Below, piece by piece: positions 1 through 5,277 of a stretch of 7,077 bases of DNA (position 1 is the first letter of the stretch; each line of letters opens with the position of its first letter). Origin of the DNA: an uncultured Acidaminococcus sp. (lineage in GTDB: Bacteria; Bacillota_C; Negativicutes; Acidaminococcales; Acidaminococcaceae). A program made the position numbers and the translations under genes. The stretch is from NCBI GenBank assembly GCA_900314165.1, contig OMUE01000033.1, positions 1-7,077 on the forward strand, read 5' to 3'. The notes beneath the pieces were generated by a model. The model had not been told where the DNA came from. It saw only the letters and a list, made by a program, of their open reading frames with translations, and searched no databases.

Positions 1-3
1 GAG

Positions 4-42
4 TAAAAAAAGTCAAAGAATCTTAAAAAAGTGCTTGACTTT
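4..42 (+). repeat. AT-rich stem element, copy 1 (terminator-like)
   Basis: The arms AAAGTCAA (9-16) and TTGACTTT (35-42) are perfectly complementary around an A-rich 18-nt loop. A related element sits directly after the stop codon of the CYTH gene (5709-5753). Here the element follows GAG TAA at 1-6, so the upstream gene may end at position 6, which cannot be confirmed because that gene lies outside the window. A role as a weak terminator or gene-end repeat is inferred. No long T run follows the second arm, so termination would be inefficient. Confidence 0.4.
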
Positions 43-54
43 ACATAGTTAGTC

Positions 55-147
55 TGCGGGGATGACAGGGCTCTGCCCGGAGGGATGTCGCCCCCGTAGG
101 GGGAGAGGGCCATTGCGTTAGCAATGGCGAGGGGGCAGGGCGGAGCC
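55..147. repeat. GC-rich palindromic intergenic repeat, copy 1
   Basis: This block aligns with 3867-3957. Both copies share GCGGGGATGACAGGGCT, then GCCCGG, then TGTCGCCCCCGTAGGGGGAG, then GCGAGGGGGCAGG near the end. It can fold on itself: outer arms 69-78 and 138-147 pair with one G-U wobble, and an internal perfect 8-bp hairpin lies at 109-128 (GCCATTGC, loop GTTA, GCAATGGC). The flanking DNA is AT-rich, so the GC content stands out. It contains no credible gene. It is probably a dispersed intergenic repeat of the genome; the exact family is not recognised. Confidence 0.7.
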
Positions 148-153
148 TTATGG

Positions 154-188
154 TAAGGAATTGCGTATATTCGCAATTCCTTATTTTT
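154..188 (+). terminator. Rho-independent terminator upstream of the peptidase operon
   Basis: A perfect 12-bp stem (154-165 with 172-183) has a 6-nt loop and is followed by TTTTTA on the plus strand. It would end transcription entering from the left before the operon promoter at 222-250. The stem itself is AT-rich apart from its central GCG and GG pairs, so its strength is uncertain. Confidence 0.6.
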
Positions 189-221
189 ATGCCTAAATAT
201 TGTATACTTCCTATATTTAAA

Positions 222-250
222 TTGCTATTCTCAGATGTATCGTTTATAAT
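222..250 (+). promoter_or_regulatory. Sigma-A-type promoter of the M20 peptidase/YfcC operon
   Basis: The -35 candidate TTGCTA (222-227) is separated by exactly 17 bp from a consensus -10 TATAAT (245-250). Transcription would start near 257 and give a leader of about 70 nt before the ATG at 329. The promoter lies just after the upstream terminator, as expected for an independent unit. No operator was recognised. Confidence 0.6.
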
Positions 251-328
251 TAAAAAATACATAATGAAGTGCGTTTTTGTAATGAGGGGCTCTTTAGATG
301 TACACGAAAAAGGAGGAAGCAGCAAAGA

Positions 329-1489
329 ATGAACCAACAACAAAAAGAAATTAAAGAGCTTGTAGAGGGCTATCGGCAGGATATGCTGGAGCTGTGGAAG
401 GAGCTGGTGAATTTCCAGGCCGGCAGCAAGGAAGGAAAGCGCATGCGCCAGCTGCTGGGCATGGTCAGTGAACGGCTGCAGCAGGAGGGCATGGAAAGCG
501 AACTGGTAGAGACCGGTTGTGAGATTCCCATGCTGCGGGCGTTTTTCCATAAGGAACGGCCCGGCAAACCCATCCTCATCAGTGGGCACTTGGATACGGT
601 ATTCCCCGATGGCAGCTACCCGGAAAATCCTTTTACCATCAAAGGTGGCAAAGCTTATGGCCCCGGTGTCTGCGATATGAAGGGCGGTGCCGTTATGGGC
701 ATCTACATCGTGAAGATCCTGGACAAGCTGGGCTATGACAAGCATCCTTTCAAGCTGGTGTTCGTAGGGGACGAGGAGACAACCCATATGGGCTCCAATG
801 TGCCGGAGCTGCTGGCTGAGGAAGGCAAAGGCTGTCTGTGCGCGTTCAACATGGAAACAGGGCGCATGGACAACTGCCTGACAGTGGCCCGGAAAGGGTG
901 CATGGATGTGTGGATTACCACCCACGGCAAGGCCGGTCACGTAGGCAATGATTATGCCAGATGTGCCAACGCCATTGAAGCTATGGCATCCATCATCGTG
1001 GAGCTGCGGAAACTGACAAATCTGGAAGAAGGCCTCATTGTCAGCACGGATATCGTCAGCGGCGGCGTAGTATCCAATGCCATTCCTGCGGACTGCCGTA
1101 TAGAAGTGGATTGCCGCTTCGACCATAACAGCGACAAGGCCATGCTGCAGGAAAAGATCAAGGCCATCTGTGCTAAAACTTACGTACCGGGCTGCACAGC
1201 TAAGGCTGAATTCGTTTCCAGCATGCCCGTGTTCGAGCATATGGAGGGCAACGACGAACTGCTGGCCCTGGTCAATGAAGCGGCCGCGGATTACGGCCTG
1301 CCGCCCTTTGGCTCCGTCCATCCGGGAGGCTGTTCCGATGCATCGTTTATGGCTTTAGCCGGGATCCCCATCCTGGATTCCCTGGGGGTGCAGGGAGACG
1401 GGGAGCATACCCTGGAAGAATTTGCCAACGTAGAAACCATGTTCCAACGGACCATGGTGCTGTGTGCAGCTATCAGCTGCATCGAGTAA
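329..1489 (+). CDS. M20 family metallopeptidase (carboxypeptidase G2-like)
   Basis: This is a predicted cytoplasmic di-zinc exopeptidase of 386 aa, with no signal peptide and normal family length. Visible M20 hallmarks are GHLDT with metal-ligand H87 and D89, bridging D116 (in VCDMKGG), GDEET with catalytic base E149 and ligand E150, ligand E176 (in NMETGR), the lid/dimerisation-domain H204 (in GKAGHVG) and C-terminal ligand H360 (in GEHTLEEF). The best resemblance is to the carboxypeptidase G2 branch, which removes C-terminal glutamate from peptides or N-acyl glutamate conjugates; the exact substrate is not readable. The ATG at 329 is preferred over the longer in-frame ATG at 269 because AGGAGG (311-316) lies 12 nt before it and the 20 extra residues (MRFCNEG...) are not family-like. 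The spacing is somewhat long. It is the first gene of an operon, 18 bp before the carrier. Confidence 0.9.
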   Translation: MNQQQKEIKELVEGYRQDMLELWKELVNFQAGSKEGKRMRQLLGMVSERLQQEGMESELVETGCEIPMLRAFFHKERPGKPILISGHLDTVFPDGSYPENPFTIKGGKAYGPGVCDMKGGAVMGIYIVKILDKLGYDKHPFKLVFVGDEETTHMGSNVPELLAEEGKGCLCAFNMETGRMDNCLTVARKGCMDVWITTHGKAGHVGNDYARCANAIEAMASIIVELRKLTNLEEGLIVSTDIVSGGVVSNAIPADCRIEVDCRFDHNSDKAMLQEKIKAICAKTYVPGCTAKAEFVSSMPVFEHMEGNDELLALVNEAAADYGLPPFGSVHPGGCSDASFMALAGIPILDSLGVQGDGEHTLEEFANVETMFQRTMVLCAAISCIE

Positions 1490-1507
1490 CAAGAAGGGGA
1501 GTTAAAA

Positions 1508-2944
1508 ATGAGTGAAGACACAAAGAAACCGTTGGAGAAGCCCGTCAATAAGGTGGTCTCCGTACCCAGCCCTATTACCTTGATCTTTGCGTTCCTGGTC
1601 ATCACGTCCGTGCTGACCTATGTGATTCCGGCCGGCGTATTCGACCGGGTGAAGGACGCAGCCAGCGGCCGTATGGTCGTAAATCCCACCACGTTCCACT
1701 ATATTGCCAAGAAACCGGCTACGCTGTTCTCCATGTTCATGGCCATTCCTAAAGGCGTGAAGGGGGCTTCCAGCATCGTAGGCTTCCTGATGATCATCGG
1801 CGGCGCCCTGAACGTCATGGCAGAAACCGGTGCCATCCATGCCGCTTTGGGCCATATCGTGCACAAGATGAAGGGCCGTGAAGTCATGATGATTCCTGTC
1901 ATCCTGACCATTTTTACCTGCCTGAGCTCCATGGCCGGCTGCTCCGAAGAATACATCGCCTTCGTGCCCCTGATCATGTCTGTGTGCTATGCTTTGGGCT
2001 TTGACTCTATCGTGGCTGTGTCCCTGCCCCTGGTGGCAGTAGGCGGCGGCTACGGTGCCGGTATTACGAACGCCTTTACCGTAGGCGTAGCTCAGAGTGT
2101 ATCCGGCCTGCCCATGTTCTCCGGCATTGAATTCCGGGCTGTTATGCTGGTAACCCTGATCATCATCGACGTGATCTACTGCATGTGGTATGCCCGCCGG
2201 GTTAAGAAGAACCCGCAGTTCAGCCCTATGTATGAATACGATCAGATCTACAAAGCCAATATGGACTTGGCCCAATACGAACAGGAAATCACCATGACCG
2301 GAAAACATAAACTGGTTATGCTGGGTTTCGTGGTCACCGTTATTGCCATTTTGATTGGCGTTGTGAAGTTCGGCTTCTATATGGACGAACTGGCAGCCCT
2401 GTTCCTGATGATGACGGTTTATGATGGTATCGTGGCCAAAATGAGTCCGAACCAAATTGCCAAAGCCTTTATCGGCGGCGTAAAGAACATGGCGCTGCCA
2501 TGCATGATGGTATCCACCTGCCGTGCTGTCACCATCGTCATGAACGAAAGCAAGATCCTGGATACGGTCATCTACACCCTGGCTAATATGCTGAATGCCC
2601 TGCCTCAGTCTTTGCTGGCTTTCGGTATGTTCCTGGTACAGGATGTGTTCAACCTGGTGGTACCTTCCGGTTCCGGCCAGGCTGCTATCACCATGCCCAT
2701 TATGGCGCCTCTGGCTGACCTGATCGGCATGACCCGTCAGACCGCCGTCCTGGCTTTCCAGATGGGCGATGCCTTTACGAACATGATTACTCCTGCCAGC
2801 GGCACGACTATGACCGTCCTGTCCATGGCCGGTGTGCCCATCAAGAAATGGTGGAAATTCGCCTTCCCATTGCTGGGCATCTGGTGGATCTTCGCCTTCA
2901 TCGTCATGAGCTATGCCAGCGCCATCCACATGGGACCGTTCTGA
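1508..2944 (+). CDS. YfcC family (DcuC-like, C4-dicarboxylate anaerobic carrier fold) membrane transporter
   Basis: This 478-aa integral membrane protein has a short charged cytoplasmic N-terminus and about 11 to 12 hydrophobic segments. Approximate positions are 22-41, 87-106, 126-142, 149-165, 167-186, 210-228, 267-287, 291-309, 368-384, 390-407 and 452-470. A hydrophilic loop lies at about 229-266. Two short motifs typical of this ion-transporter superfamily are present near the C-terminus: VPSGSGQAA (385-393) and TPASGTTM (428-435). Members are secondary carriers for dicarboxylates, amino acids or small peptides; the substrate cannot be read from sequence. GGGGAG (1496-1501), 6 nt before the ATG, fits the start. 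Its position 18 bp after an M20 peptidase recalls AbgT with AbgA/AbgB and suggests uptake of the peptidase substrate; that is inference. A strong terminator follows at 2961-2996. Confidence 0.88.
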   Translation: MSEDTKKPLEKPVNKVVSVPSPITLIFAFLVITSVLTYVIPAGVFDRVKDAASGRMVVNPTTFHYIAKKPATLFSMFMAIPKGVKGASSIVGFLMIIGGALNVMAETGAIHAALGHIVHKMKGREVMMIPVILTIFTCLSSMAGCSEEYIAFVPLIMSVCYALGFDSIVAVSLPLVAVGGGYGAGITNAFTVGVAQSVSGLPMFSGIEFRAVMLVTLIIIDVIYCMWYARRVKKNPQFSPMYEYDQIYKANMDLAQYEQEITMTGKHKLVMLGFVVTVIAILIGVVKFGFYMDELAALFLMMTVYDGIVAKMSPNQIAKAFIGGVKNMALPCMMVSTCRAVTIVMNESKILDTVIYTLANMLNALPQSLLAFGMFLVQDVFNLVVPSGSGQAAITMPIMAPLADLIGMTRQTAVLAFQMGDAFTNMITPASGTTMTVLSMAGVPIKKWWKFAFPLLGIWWIFAFIVMSYASAIHMGPF

Positions 2945-2960
2945 GAAAAACTTATTACTA

Positions 2961-2996
2961 AAAAGAGCAGTGAAGCGTTTGCTTCACTGCTCTTTT
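2961..2996. terminator. Bidirectional terminator between the carrier gene and the fur-type gene
   Basis: A perfect 16-bp stem (AAAAGAGCAGTGAAGC at 2961-2976, complement at 2981-2996) encloses the loop GTTT. T runs are present on both strands, so it can serve the converging plus-strand carrier transcript and the minus-strand regulator transcript. The right arm overlaps the last codons and stop (2984-2986) of the regulator gene. Confidence 0.9.
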
Positions 2997-3412
2997 GCTT
3001 TACATTCTTCACAGATTCCTAAAAAATACGTCTGGTGCTGGTGGATTTCGAAGCCGCTTTCGGCAGCGGCTTCCTTGTCCAGGTCCTGGTGATAGGGCAG
3101 CAGCAGATTCTGGACCTTACCGCAGGTTTTGCAGCGGATATGGGCGTGGGGCCGGGTATCCACATCGTAGCGCATAATGCCGTCTCCTACGTCTACAATC
3201 TGCAACAGGCCAATGCGGCAGAAAAAATTCAGAGCCTGATAAATGGTCGCAAAGCTCAGGGTGGGCATGTGGAGTTTGACTGTTTCAAAAACTTCCATGG
3301 CTGTAGGATGTACGTCCGGACCGGAAAAAGCCGAGTATACCTCCAGCCGCTGAGGGGTAATCTTCAGGCCCAGTTCCTTTAACCGCTGAGCCAATTGGTT
3401 TCGTGTGAGCAT
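2984..3412 (-). CDS. Fur/PerR family metal-dependent transcriptional repressor
   Basis: This 142-aa protein has normal Fur-family length. The N-terminal winged helix (about 1-82) contains ITPQR and the recognition helix TLSFATIYQAL (51-61). The C-terminal dimerisation domain carries the structural zinc site C94, C97, C134 and C137. Candidate regulatory metal ligands by PerR numbering are H35 (in HPTA), D83 (in RYDVD), H89 and H91. The position matching B. subtilis PerR Asp104 appears to be Asn102 (CGKVQN), an oddity discussed in the findings. The pattern is closer to PerR than to classical Fur, so peroxide or metal sensing is likely but unproven. The start is supported by AAGGAGGG (complement of 3419-3426) six bases before the ATG. 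It is transcribed alone, convergent with the carrier gene, from the promoter at 3482-3510. Confidence 0.9.
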   Translation of the reverse strand: MLTRNQLAQRLKELGLKITPQRLEVYSAFSGPDVHPTAMEVFETVKLHMPTLSFATIYQALNFFCRIGLLQIVDVGDGIMRYDVDTRPHAHIRCKTCGKVQNLLLPYHQDLDKEAAAESGFEIHQHQTYFLGICEECKAKEQ

Positions 3413-3481
3413 GGGCTGCCCTCCTTATTTGTATACTATTAAAAATAAATAATATTTGCGAATCGTAGGGACTATATATTA

Positions 3482-3510
3482 ATAATAACTTTTAATTATA
3501 GAAGTGTCAA
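3482..3510 (-). promoter_or_regulatory. Sigma-A promoter of the Fur/PerR-type gene
   Basis: On the minus strand a perfect TTGACA (complement of 3505-3510) lies 17 bp from TATTAT (complement of 3482-3487). Transcription would start near 3475 and give a leader of about 60 nt. The surrounding DNA is very AT-rich with imperfect palindromy, as expected for an autoregulated Fur/PerR operator, but no site close to the 7-1-7 PerR box could be fixed. Confidence 0.65.
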
Positions 3511-3518
3511 TATTTAAT

Positions 3519-3550
3519 AGTGGGCTAGTGGATTAGTGGGCTAGTATAGG
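3519..3550. repeat. Octamer short tandem array (AGT every 8 bp)
   Basis: Four consecutive 8-bp units read AGTGGGCT, AGTGGATT, AGTGGGCT, AGTATAGG. Units 1 and 3 are identical and AGT keeps strict 8-bp phase. The array starts 8 bp beyond the -35 box of the Fur/PerR-type promoter. Function unknown. Confidence 0.65.
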
Positions 3551-3578
3551 AAACCGTAATTAGCGTTTACATTCAACT

Positions 3579-3688
3579 CCGTAGGGGTTTGCCAGAAGGA
3601 TCGTAAGTCCTGGCGGTAAACCCGCTATCCAGGGCAGTTCGGCGTGATTTTGGGCTTACCGACGCTACGCTCTGGCAAGCCCCTACGG
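3579..3688. repeat. 110-bp nested inverted-repeat element
   Basis: The terminal arms (3579-3595, CCGTAGGGGTTTGCCAG, and 3672-3688) match at 16 of 17 positions as an inverted repeat. An inner pair (3614-3623, CGGTAAACCC, and 3652-3661) matches at 9 of 10. No ORF inside looks real, and no obvious target-site duplication flanks the element. It could be a small non-autonomous (MITE-like) element or a structured intergenic repeat; it is not assigned to a known family. Confidence 0.6.
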
Positions 3689-3727
3689 GATAGTGCAAAC
3701 AGAAAGTTGTATGTGAATTCCTACCTA

Positions 3728-3766
3728 AAATAAAAAAACAGGAACGCCCATAGGACATTCCTGTTT
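3728..3766 (-). terminator. Minus-strand terminator downstream of the flavin reductase gene
   Basis: On the minus strand two 14-nt arms (complements of 3753-3766 and 3736-3749) pair fully when two G-U wobbles are allowed, around a 3-nt loop. A run of seven T, then ATTTT, follows. On the plus strand the same positions give C-A mismatches and no T run, so the direction is minus. It lies about 230 nt past the flavin reductase stop, so the GC-rich repeat would be in that transcript's 3' untranslated region. Confidence 0.7.
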
Positions 3767-3817
3767 GATAAACCAAGACCGTGCAGCGCACAAGTCCGCT
3801 CCTGCACTGGAAAAGAG

Positions 3818-3957
3818 GTCCGCTGGACGGCCCCACCACCGTGCTTCGCACGGTTCCCCTCCCTTCGCGGGGATGACAGGGCTCCGCCCGGCCAGCGGCC
3901 TGTCGCCCCCGTAGGGGGAGAGGGACAGCGAAGCTGGCGAGGGGGCAGGCCAGAGGC
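3818..3957. repeat. GC-rich palindromic intergenic repeat, copy 2 (extended)
   Basis: Positions 3867-3957 match the element at 55-147. The copy is longer on its left side, where small hairpins lie at 3818-3828 (GTCC, GCT, GGAC) and 3839-3853 (CCGTGC, TTC, GCACGG). The internal hairpin equivalent to 109-128 differs in sequence but still pairs (CAGC, GAA, GCTG at 3926-3936), which suggests selection on structure. GCCAGC (3891-3896) can also pair with GCTGGC (3933-3938). ORFs crossing it have low-complexity compositions and are not credible. Confidence 0.7.
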
Positions 3958-3965
3958 CAATAATC

Positions 3966-3993
3966 TCTAATGTCTAACCTCTAACGTCTCGCT
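3966..3993. repeat. Heptamer short tandem array A (TCT every 7 bp)
   Basis: Units are TCTAATG, TCTAACC, TCTAACG, then a decayed TCTCGCT. TCT starts at 3966, 3973, 3980 and 3987, exactly 7 bp apart. It lies just after the stop of the flavin reductase gene on that gene's strand. Two further arrays with the same phase rule lie on the other side of that gene. Confidence 0.65.
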
Positions 3994-3998
3994 CAAGT

Positions 3999-4535
3999 TT
4001 ACTCCACTATATACGCCGCTACAATCTCACCCATAACGGTGATGTGCAAATCTCTGTCGTCTTCCCGGTAAGGGCTGGGAGGCATGACGGGGTACTGGGT
4101 GTCCCGGATGTCGTCCGTCAGAGCCTGGGGATCCTGCTTCTGCACGTAGATGACCTTGCATTCCAGAGTCAGGGGCAGTTCTTTGATGGCCGGAGCCTGG
4201 ACTTTTTCCCCGGGCACCAGAGTCAGGCCTAATTCTTTGATTTTATCCATGTCACGGCCGGACTTGCTGCCGCAGATCTTGATGATGTCCGGGTTTACAG
4301 CGTCTAAAGGCACGTTAATGGTAAATTCCCGGCTCTTTTCCAGCATGGGACGAGTGTAGCGGCTTTCCCGGATATAGGCTGTGAACACGGGCTTGCGCCA
4401 GTTAACGCCCAGACTACCCCAGCCGATGGTCATGGTATTGACCTTGCCATCACAGGCCGTAGTCAGCAGGATCCCTTTTGGCAGAGCCTTCAATATGGTT
4501 TCCGCATAAGCGAAGATGTCGACAGACTTTTTCAT
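3999..4535 (-). CDS. Flavin reductase family protein (FMN-binding split barrel, flavoredoxin-like)
   Basis: This 178-aa cytoplasmic protein of the flavin reductase-like domain family binds FMN and usually acts as a flavin reductase or small flavoprotein electron carrier. Family features in order are the first strand pair GILLTTACDGKVNTMTIGWG (21-40), the segment SLGVNWRKPVFTAYIRESRYT (41-61) that normally contacts the FMN phosphate, FTINVP (71-76), SGRDMDK (92-98) and the C-terminal HITVMGEIVAAYI (164-176). The length is typical and no residue loss is evident. GGAGGA (complement of 4543-4548), 7 nt before the ATG, supports the start. It appears monocistronic: an extended -10 promoter lies at 4574-4582 and a terminator beyond the repeat cluster at 3728-3766. 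The redox partner and true substrate are unknown. Confidence 0.88.
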   Translation of the reverse strand: MKKSVDIFAYAETILKALPKGILLTTACDGKVNTMTIGWGSLGVNWRKPVFTAYIRESRYTRPMLEKSREFTINVPLDAVNPDIIKICGSKSGRDMDKIKELGLTLVPGEKVQAPAIKELPLTLECKVIYVQKQDPQALTDDIRDTQYPVMPPSPYREDDRDLHITVMGEIVAAYIVE

Positions 4536-4573
4536 TTATGATTCCTCCGTAAGTGTAGATTTTGTTCCTGTTT

Positions 4574-4582
4574 ATTATAACA
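4574..4582 (-). promoter_or_regulatory. Extended -10 promoter of the flavin reductase gene
   Basis: The minus strand reads TGT followed by consensus TATAAT (complement of 4574-4582), which is the TGnTATAAT extended -10 form. No good -35 hexamer is seen at 16-18 bp, which extended -10 promoters can tolerate. The leader would be about 30 nt with the ribosome site inside it. Confidence 0.5.
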
Positions 4583-4585
4583 TAA

Positions 4586-4599
4586 AGATGATAGATGAT
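4586..4599. repeat. Inverted partner of heptamer array B
   Basis: AGATGATAGATGAT is the perfect 14-bp reverse complement of 4656-4669, with a 56-bp spacer. Read on the minus strand it keeps the TCT-every-7-bp phase (TCTATCA, TCTTTAT). It lies a few bases upstream of the flavin reductase -10 box, where a -35 would be. Confidence 0.55.
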
Positions 4600-4652
4600 T
4601 TTGAAACACTTTAAACCTTACGATAGCAACTTCCTAACCCCCGACAACAGGT

Positions 4653-4680
4653 TCTATCATCTATCATCTATCTTCTGCAC
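4653..4680. repeat. Heptamer short tandem array B (TCT every 7 bp)
   Basis: Units are TCTATCA, TCTATCA, TCTATCT, TCTGCAC, with TCT at 4653, 4660, 4667 and 4674. The first two units are identical. The 14-bp core 4656-4669 is also present inverted at 4586-4599. Confidence 0.7.
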
Positions 4681-4699
4681 CTTGCCCGCCGCAGGCACC

Positions 4700-4727
4700 T
4701 CTTCGCTCTTTACTCTTCACTCTTCGC
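4700..4727. repeat. Heptamer short tandem array C (TCT every 7 bp)
   Basis: Units are TCTTCGC, TCTTTAC, TCTTCAC, TCTTCGC, with TCT at 4700, 4707, 4714 and 4721; a decayed TTTATCC follows. It ends about 43 bp before the CYTH start codon. It has the same 7-bp phase rule as arrays A and B but a different unit sequence, and is not in phase with array B. Confidence 0.7.
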
Positions 4728-4770
4728 TTTATCCAAGTCGTTATGCTACAATATCTCCGGAGGTGCTACT

Positions 4771-5277
4771 ATGCCTAATACACAGGAAAAAGAAATCAAA
4801 TTAGTCTCTACTACAGCGGGCCGGGAAAAACTATTCCAGCTGCCGCTGTTTCAGGATACAGTCATAGCCGGCAGCCGTCATACGCTCAAGCTGGTGAACC
4901 GGTATTTCGACACTCAGGACCGGCGGCTGACAAAGGCAGGCATGGCCTATCGAATCCGGGAAACAAATGGCCAAGAATTGGAAGCCACAGTGAAAACCCG
5001 GGGCAAGACAGTAAATGGCTTTTCTTTGCGGGGAGAATACACCCAGCCCCTTACGGTAGCAGAACCAGTGCTGGCCGGCTTTGCTCCTGCTATTGACCAG
5101 CACCTCCGGGAACTGTTGGCAAGGGCTGCCCTGGAACCCTTATTTACGGTAAACGTGACGAGGGAGCTGGCCCTCCTGCAGGTTTCTCCGGCTACGGTAG
5201 TGGAATTATCCGTGGATAGGGGCGGAATTTCGGCCGATGGGAAGCAGGCTCCTATTATGAAATCGAACTGGAATTGA
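4771..5277 (+). CDS. CYTH domain N-terminal part (upstream frame of the split gene)
   Basis: The 168-residue upstream frame carries most of the CYTH triphosphate-tunnel fold. Visible parts are the ExExK signature (E6, E8, K10), NRYFDTQDRRL (43-53), basic R61 and R63 in YRIRE, TVKTRG (73-78), RGEYTQPL (87-94), VTRELA (129-134) and VELSVDRG (144-151). CYTH proteins hydrolyse inorganic triphosphate or related phosphoryl compounds in a metal-dependent way; substrate is not determined here. The last eight residues (PIMKSNWN) are read out of frame and are not family-like. The missing EIELELK strand normally contributes acidic tunnel residues, so this product alone is probably inactive. Confidence 0.75.
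   Translation: MPNTQEKEIKLVSTTAGREKLFQLPLFQDTVIAGSRHTLKLVNRYFDTQDRRLTKAGMAYRIRETNGQELEATVKTRGKTVNGFSLRGEYTQPLTVAEPVLAGFAPAIDQHLRELLARAALEPLFTVNVTRELALLQVSPATVVELSVDRGGISADGKQAPIMKSNWN

Noticed and set aside
150..332. Possible 60-residue leader peptide overlapping the peptidase start (ATGA overlap)
   Set aside because: Its ATG lies before the terminator and promoter, no ribosome site precedes it or its internal ATGs, and the composition is not convincing.
41..1321. Long minus-strand ORF of 426 codons opposite the M20 peptidase gene
   Set aside because: The plus strand encodes a complete M20 protein with all catalytic motifs. The antisense frame has no recognisable domain, crosses the promoter and repeat region, and reflects codon bias.
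1502..2929. Minus-strand ORF of 475 codons opposite the carrier gene
   Set aside because: It is almost exactly antisense to a recognised membrane carrier, is extremely rich in His, Gly, Asp and Gln as expected from the complement of hydrophobic codons, and lacks a recognisable domain.
3420..3500. PerR or Fur box in the regulator's own promoter
   Set aside because: The region is AT-rich with several weak palindromes; none approaches the TTATAAT-N-ATTATAA pattern well enough to call.
3768..3858. tRNA or small RNA gene in the hairpin-rich stretch
   Set aside because: Hairpins do not form a cloverleaf, no T-loop GTTCRA-type motif or CCA end is seen, and the stretch belongs to the repeat cluster.
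3573..3960. Overlapping small ORFs in the repeat cluster
   Set aside because: They are read through inverted and GC-rich repeats, lack ribosome sites and show no domain.
3960..4735. CRISPR array
   Set aside because: The tandem units are 7-8 bp without spacers of 25-40 bp and no cas genes are nearby.
4747..4752. TACAAT as -10 box of the CYTH gene
   Set aside because: Transcription would start on the ribosome binding site itself, and no -35 is present at normal spacing.
5241..5265. Programmed -1 frameshift signal in the CYTH gene
   Set aside because: No X XXY YYZ slippery heptamer in the proper frame and no clear downstream stem; a one-base deletion explains the data more simply.
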